Of a stretch of 7,524 nucleotides of DNA, positions 5,660 through 7,524 are shown piece after piece. A program made the translations under genes and the position numbers. Position 1 is the stretch's first letter, and each line of letters opens with the position of its first letter. Source of the DNA: Candidatus Pacearchaeota archaeon (GTDB lineage Archaea; Nanobdellota; Nanobdellia; Pacearchaeales; GW2011-AR1); contig JAFCDM010000024.1 in the NCBI GenBank assembly GCA_017609695.1, positions 1 to 7,524 of the forward strand, written 5' to 3'. The notes below the pieces were generated by a model. That model was given only the letters and a program-made list of their open reading frames with translations, did not search any database and had not been told where the DNA came from.

Positions 5660-5679
5660 TTTATATTTTTAATTCCTTT

Positions 5680-5693
5680 ATTTAAATATAAAT
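5680..5693 (-). promoter_or_regulatory. Promoter of the rpl1 operon
   Basis: TTTATATTTAAATA on the minus strand lies about 25-30 bases before the L1 ATG and would start transcription a few bases before it. A perfect 9-base inverted repeat, TAAATATAA/TTATATTTA (5683-5691 and 5697-5705), overlaps this box and might be a regulator site, though arms made only of A and T arise easily by chance here. Confidence 0.5.
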
Positions 5694-5705
5694 TTATTAT
5701 ATTTA

Positions 5706-5868
5706 CTACCTATGCACTTAAGCTCAGAAAAAGAGCGCCCGTGATGTAGTTAAGATTAATTAAACATAAAATTTAGAGTTTTTAAAACTTTGGATTGGGA
5801 TAAATCAATATAAAAAAGCTTAATTAAGAAGAATAATCTATAATAAAATCCAACATCCCCACATAAAA
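5706..5868. other. Intergenic region with one GC-rich patch
   Basis: The gap between the divergent rpl1 operon and the lysine-rich protein gene is 288 bases. Apart from the two promoters it holds no open frame of note. The only departure from AT-rich sequence is a patch at 5733-5750, where GCGCCCGTGATGTAGTTAAG (from 5735) looks like the 5' end of a tRNA but has no matching 3' half. Nothing else was recognised. Confidence 0.4.
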
Positions 5869-5871
5869 ACA

Positions 5872-5879
5872 TTTAAATA
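5872..5879 (+). promoter_or_regulatory. TATA box for the lysine-rich protein gene
   Basis: TTTAAATA is preceded by an A-rich BRE-like stretch. It would start transcription near 5901, giving a leader of roughly 45 bases that contains GGAGGT and GAGGTGA sites. Confidence 0.45.
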
Positions 5880-5939
5880 TTGTAATCTCGATATTATTTT
5901 ATAAATTTTTAAATGATGAAAGGAGGTAGGTTAAATCCC

Positions 5940-5946
5940 GAGGTGA
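5940..5946 (+). promoter_or_regulatory. Ribosome-binding site, unusually close to the start
   Basis: GAGGTGA ends one base before the ATG at 5948. A second purine-rich site, GGAGGT, lies at 5922-5927, 20 bases upstream. Neither has the usual 5-9-base spacing, so which one is used is unclear. Confidence 0.45.
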
Positions 5947-5947
5947 T

Positions 5948-6244
5948 ATGGCAAAAAAATTAAGTACAAAACAGGTTGATGCAAAAATTAAAAGGCTTAA
6001 GAAAGAAATTACCCAGCTTGATTCTCTTAAAAGAGAGATAAGAAAAGAAAAAAAAGAAGTATCAAAAATAAAAAAGATTAAAAAAAGCATAAAGAGAACT
6101 GAGAGAGGCGTTAAGAAAAAGAAAAAGAAAAAGAAAGTAAGAAGAGTAGCAAAAAAAACAAAAAAAGCTGTGAGAAAAGCAAAAAAAGCAGTAGCAAAAG
6201 CTAAACCTAAAAGAAGAAAAAAAGCAGTTAAAAAAAAGAAGTAA
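5948..6244 (+). CDS. Lysine-rich, histone-H1-like basic protein, 98 aa
   Basis: This is probably a nucleic-acid-binding protein that neutralises and compacts DNA or RNA by charge. The N-terminal half (about residues 8-50) is a charged heptad-like helix (DAKIKRLKKEITQLDSLKRE...) that could form a coiled coil. Residues 54-98 are extremely basic, with 29 of 45 being Lys or Arg. They contain AlaValLys/AlaLys repeats (KKAVRKAKKAVAKAKPKRRKK) like the C-terminal tails of histone H1 and bacterial Hc1 or AlgP proteins. No globular domain, cysteine or membrane segment is present. The gene has its own promoter, diverges from the ribosomal operon and ends in a U-rich terminator, so it is expressed alone. 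Its DNA-binding role is inferred from composition only; a role in ribosome or RNA packaging is also possible. Long A-runs make sequencing or polymerase slippage a concern, but the frame stays open throughout. Confidence 0.75.
   Translation: MAKKLSTKQVDAKIKRLKKEITQLDSLKREIRKEKKEVSKIKKIKKSIKRTERGVKKKKKKKKVRRVAKKTKKAVRKAKKAVAKAKPKRRKKAVKKKK
6113..6136 (+). repeat. Tandem AAGAAA hexamer, four copies
   Basis: Four perfect copies of AAGAAA encode eight consecutive lysines inside the basic protein. The unit is a multiple of three, so copy-number change would lengthen or shorten the lysine run without breaking the frame. Confidence 0.7.
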
Positions 6245-6245
6245 A

Positions 6246-6270
6246 TTTTTATTTTTTATTTTATAATTTT
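6246..6270 (+). terminator. U-rich terminator after the lysine-rich gene
   Basis: Successive T-runs (TTTTT, TTTTTT, TTTT, TTTT) begin two bases after the stop codon without a stable stem, the typical archaeal intrinsic terminator. The 89 bases from here to 6359 hold nothing recognised. Confidence 0.55.
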
Positions 6271-6359
6271 AAGGTATTTGGGATTTTAATAATTCTATTT
6301 CAGATTTAAAAGTCATTAACCTCAAAACTTTAAGGGCAGAAGAACCAAGGTAATAAGGT

Positions 6360-6806
6360 TTAATCCCTTTCCAACTCACCTAAATATTCCTTTATTCTTT
6401 CAATCGTTCTTGGAATAATAAATTTTTCAATTCTATTTTCAAATATTTCAGAAAGAGAAGAATGTTCTAATAAATAATATTTATTTTCTGATTTTTCTAT
6501 TAACATATTATCCCTAAGTCTTTTTAATTGCCTTCTTATATTGCTTTCAGCTAAACCCTTTGTTTCTAAACTATATTTTTTTCTTGATTCTCCAGCCCTT
6601 TGACCAATTTCTTCACTACTTAATTTTTCTTTATTTTTATTAGCATTAATTAAAACCATTAAAATATCAACAATAACATCTCGAGAATCTCCAAGCTGAA
6701 GTAAACCCAAAGACAAACATATTTTTCTAACTAATTCTCTTTTTTCCAAACCTACTGGTTTTTCATATTTTCTTAATGTTATTTCAGATAATGGGATGTC
6801 TTTCAT
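6360..6806 (-). CDS. Winged-helix-turn-helix DNA-binding-like protein, 148 aa
   Basis: This is a probable transcription regulator. After an N-terminal segment (residues 1-42, ITLRKYEKPVGLEKRELVRKICLSLGLLQLGDSRD), residues 43-114 fit a winged helix. A first helix (DVIVDILMVLINANK) is followed by a positioning helix (SSEEIGQRAGES), a recognition helix (LAESNIRRQLKRLRDNMLIEK) and a wing (SENKYYLLE). Residues 115-148 form a C-terminal helix pair (SEIFENRIEKFIIPRTIERIKEYLGEL), likely for dimerisation. No ligand domain or zinc site is visible. The start at ATG 6806 lies about 30 bases from a TATA box shared with the divergent gene. Its neighbour across the 56-base gap is a CARF/Rossmann-like protein. 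Regulators of the Csa3 type fuse such domains in one chain, so the two may act together, but that is inference. I believe the protein is conserved in DPANN archaea, from memory of the sequence style only. Confidence 0.65.
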   Translation of the reverse strand: MKDIPLSEITLRKYEKPVGLEKRELVRKICLSLGLLQLGDSRDVIVDILMVLINANKNKEKLSSEEIGQRAGESRKKYSLETKGLAESNIRRQLKRLRDNMLIEKSENKYYLLEHSSLSEIFENRIEKFIIPRTIERIKEYLGELERD

Positions 6807-6862
6807 TTTATAATTATTTAATCACATATAAACTTATAAATTTAACCTGATAAAATAAAGGG
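6807..6862. promoter_or_regulatory. Bidirectional promoter with one palindromic TATA box
   Basis: The 56-base gap between two divergent starts contains CTTATAAATT (6833-6842), whose TTATAA core is self-complementary. Its centre is about 26 bases from the plus-strand ATG (6863) and about 30 from the minus-strand ATG (6806), so one box can serve both genes and make leaderless or near-leaderless mRNAs. A second minus-strand box, TTTATATG (6832-6825), is slightly too close. Confidence 0.5.
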
Positions 6863-7210
6863 ATGGAATTAGTAGCATTTTTAGGAATAGGGAAAGGGAC
6901 TTGGGGGCAAGTATCTGGAGTTATGAATCAAGGGGAATGGGATAAAATATTTTTAATTGGAAATAATTTTGCAAAACAATTTACATCACAAAAAGATTTT
7001 GAATTCATAGAAGTAAATTCAAGTAGAATTTCAGAATTAAAAGATGAAATTTTAAAAAAACTTCAGGGAAAAATTAAAGGAACAGAAGTTGCCTTAACAA
7101 TAGCATCAGGAACAGGAAAAGAACATATGGCACTAATTTCAGCTTTACTTTCTCTTCCAGCAGGAATAAGATTTACAGCATTAACTAAAGATGGAATTAT
7201 TTTTTTGTAG
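6863..7210 (+). CDS. Small CARF/Rossmann-like protein, 115 aa
   Basis: The protein reads as one compact alpha/beta domain. It has strand 1 (ELVAFLGIGKG, 2-12), a helix, strand 2 (DKIFLIGNN, 27-35), strand 3 (FEFIEVNSS, 46-54), a long helix (55-70), strand 4 (TEVALTIASGTGKEHMALISALLSL, 74-98) and a final hairpin (IRFTALTKDGIIFL). The SGTGKEHM turn (82-89) after a hydrophobic strand and before a helix matches the place of the GGTK-type ligand-binding turn of CARF domains, which sense cyclic oligoadenylates in type III CRISPR systems. CARF proteins usually carry an effector or winged-helix domain; here none is fused, but a winged-helix gene diverges 56 bases away. No CRISPR or cas gene is in the window, so a nucleotide-sensing role outside CRISPR, or no sensing at all, must be considered. 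The family assignment is an inference from motif order. Confidence 0.55.
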   Translation: MELVAFLGIGKGTWGQVSGVMNQGEWDKIFLIGNNFAKQFTSQKDFEFIEVNSSRISELKDEILKKLQGKIKGTEVALTIASGTGKEHMALISALLSLPAGIRFTALTKDGIIFL

Positions 7211-7213
7211 AAA

Positions 7214-7507
7214 ATGTTAATAGATAATTTACCACCCGGGATTCATATTGATAAAGAAGGTGTTTGTTGTGAAGGATTTTTTTGTAGATTTGAAGAAGGG
7301 GAGCAAGTAGAATCAAATCCACTTTCAACATCAAAAAACAAAATTGGATTACCTTATATTATTATAATTTATCAAGATATAGAAAAAGCATTTTCAAAAC
7401 CTTTAAAATTTGGAGATAATGACCAGATTAAGGCATTAAAAGCTTATCAAGCATGGACTATTCGAGATGAACTCTTAGATGGAGATTATTCTATTTTTGG
7501 GGTTTAA
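7214..7507 (+). CDS. Uncharacterised protein, 97 aa
   Basis: I do not recognise this protein. It starts at ATG 7214, three bases after the stop of the CARF-like gene, so the two are co-transcribed and probably translationally coupled; no Shine-Dalgarno site is visible. It contains C18, C19 and C24 in GVCCEGFFCRFEEGE, a hydrophobic strand LPYIIIIYQD (46-55), and a C-terminal helical part ending DELLDGDYSIFGV. There is no signal peptide or convincing membrane helix. Whether the cysteine cluster binds metal is open, since no partner ligands are seen. Position suggests it works with the CARF-like protein. Confidence 0.55.
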   Translation: MLIDNLPPGIHIDKEGVCCEGFFCRFEEGEQVESNPLSTSKNKIGLPYIIIIYQDIEKAFSKPLKFGDNDQIKALKAYQAWTIRDELLDGDYSIFGV

Positions 7508-7524
7508 AAAAAATTTAAACCTCT

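Noticed and set aside
5735..5800. C/D box small RNA suggested by GTGATGT
   Set aside because: The C box is imperfect and no CTGA D box follows at a suitable distance.
5899..6090. Minus-strand hydrophobic open frame of 63 codons
   Set aside because: It is the antisense of lysine-rich codons, which always reads as Phe/Leu-rich; the plus-strand gene has the promoter and ribosome-binding signals.
1..7524. CRISPR array expected from the CARF-like gene
   Set aside because: No regularly spaced direct repeats of 24-40 bases and no cas-like genes were seen; the only longer direct repeat is the 22-base leader pair, 550 bases apart.

Overview
The window looks like a piece of an AT-rich archaeal chromosome, most likely from a DPANN lineage (Pacearchaeota or Woesearchaeota type). 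The reasons are: ribosomal proteins L1, L10 and L12 are of archaeal type (L12 is P1-like and ends GLSALFG); genes are short and tightly packed; archaeal TATA-like boxes lie about 25-30 bases before several starts, implying leaderless or nearly leaderless mRNAs; the tRNA gene encodes no CCA; and U-rich tracts follow genes. The lineage is an inference from protein style, since no search was possible.

Layout. Positions 1-545 hold inverted repeats and a 108-residue reading frame (minus strand) that resembles the N-terminus of a PEP/pyruvate-binding ATP-grasp-like protein and appears cut short. Positions 546-1708 (minus) encode a tyrosine recombinase with a C-terminal zinc ribbon. It is broken into two frames by an apparent one-base deletion near 1470. 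It lies just downstream of a tRNA-Ser(UGA) gene (1771-1850, minus), the classic arrangement of an element integrated at a tRNA gene. Upstream of the tRNA are three minus-strand genes: an unknown 228-residue protein, a GNAT-type acetyltransferase and a 62-residue Cys/His-rich protein. The last two are preceded by the same 22-base leader.

The core of the window is a minus-strand ribosomal operon, rpl1-rpl10-(88-residue unknown)-rpl12 (5659 down to 3442). Its genes abut or nearly abut, with one intergenic base at most, and L12 has the strongest Shine-Dalgarno site of the window. L11, often upstream of L1 in archaea, is absent here. The unknown small gene between L10 and L12 and the missing GLxxLFG tail of L10 are the main oddities.

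To the right, a plus-strand gene encodes a lysine-rich, histone-H1-like 98-residue protein (5948-6244). The last part is a divergent pair: a winged-helix regulator-like protein (6360-6806, minus) and a small Rossmann/CARF-like protein (6863-7210, plus). They appear to share one palindromic TATA box in a 56-base gap, and a 97-residue unknown gene (7214-7507) follows the CARF-like gene closely. This group is the best candidate for an uncharacterised regulatory module. I saw no CRISPR array, insertion sequence or rRNA.
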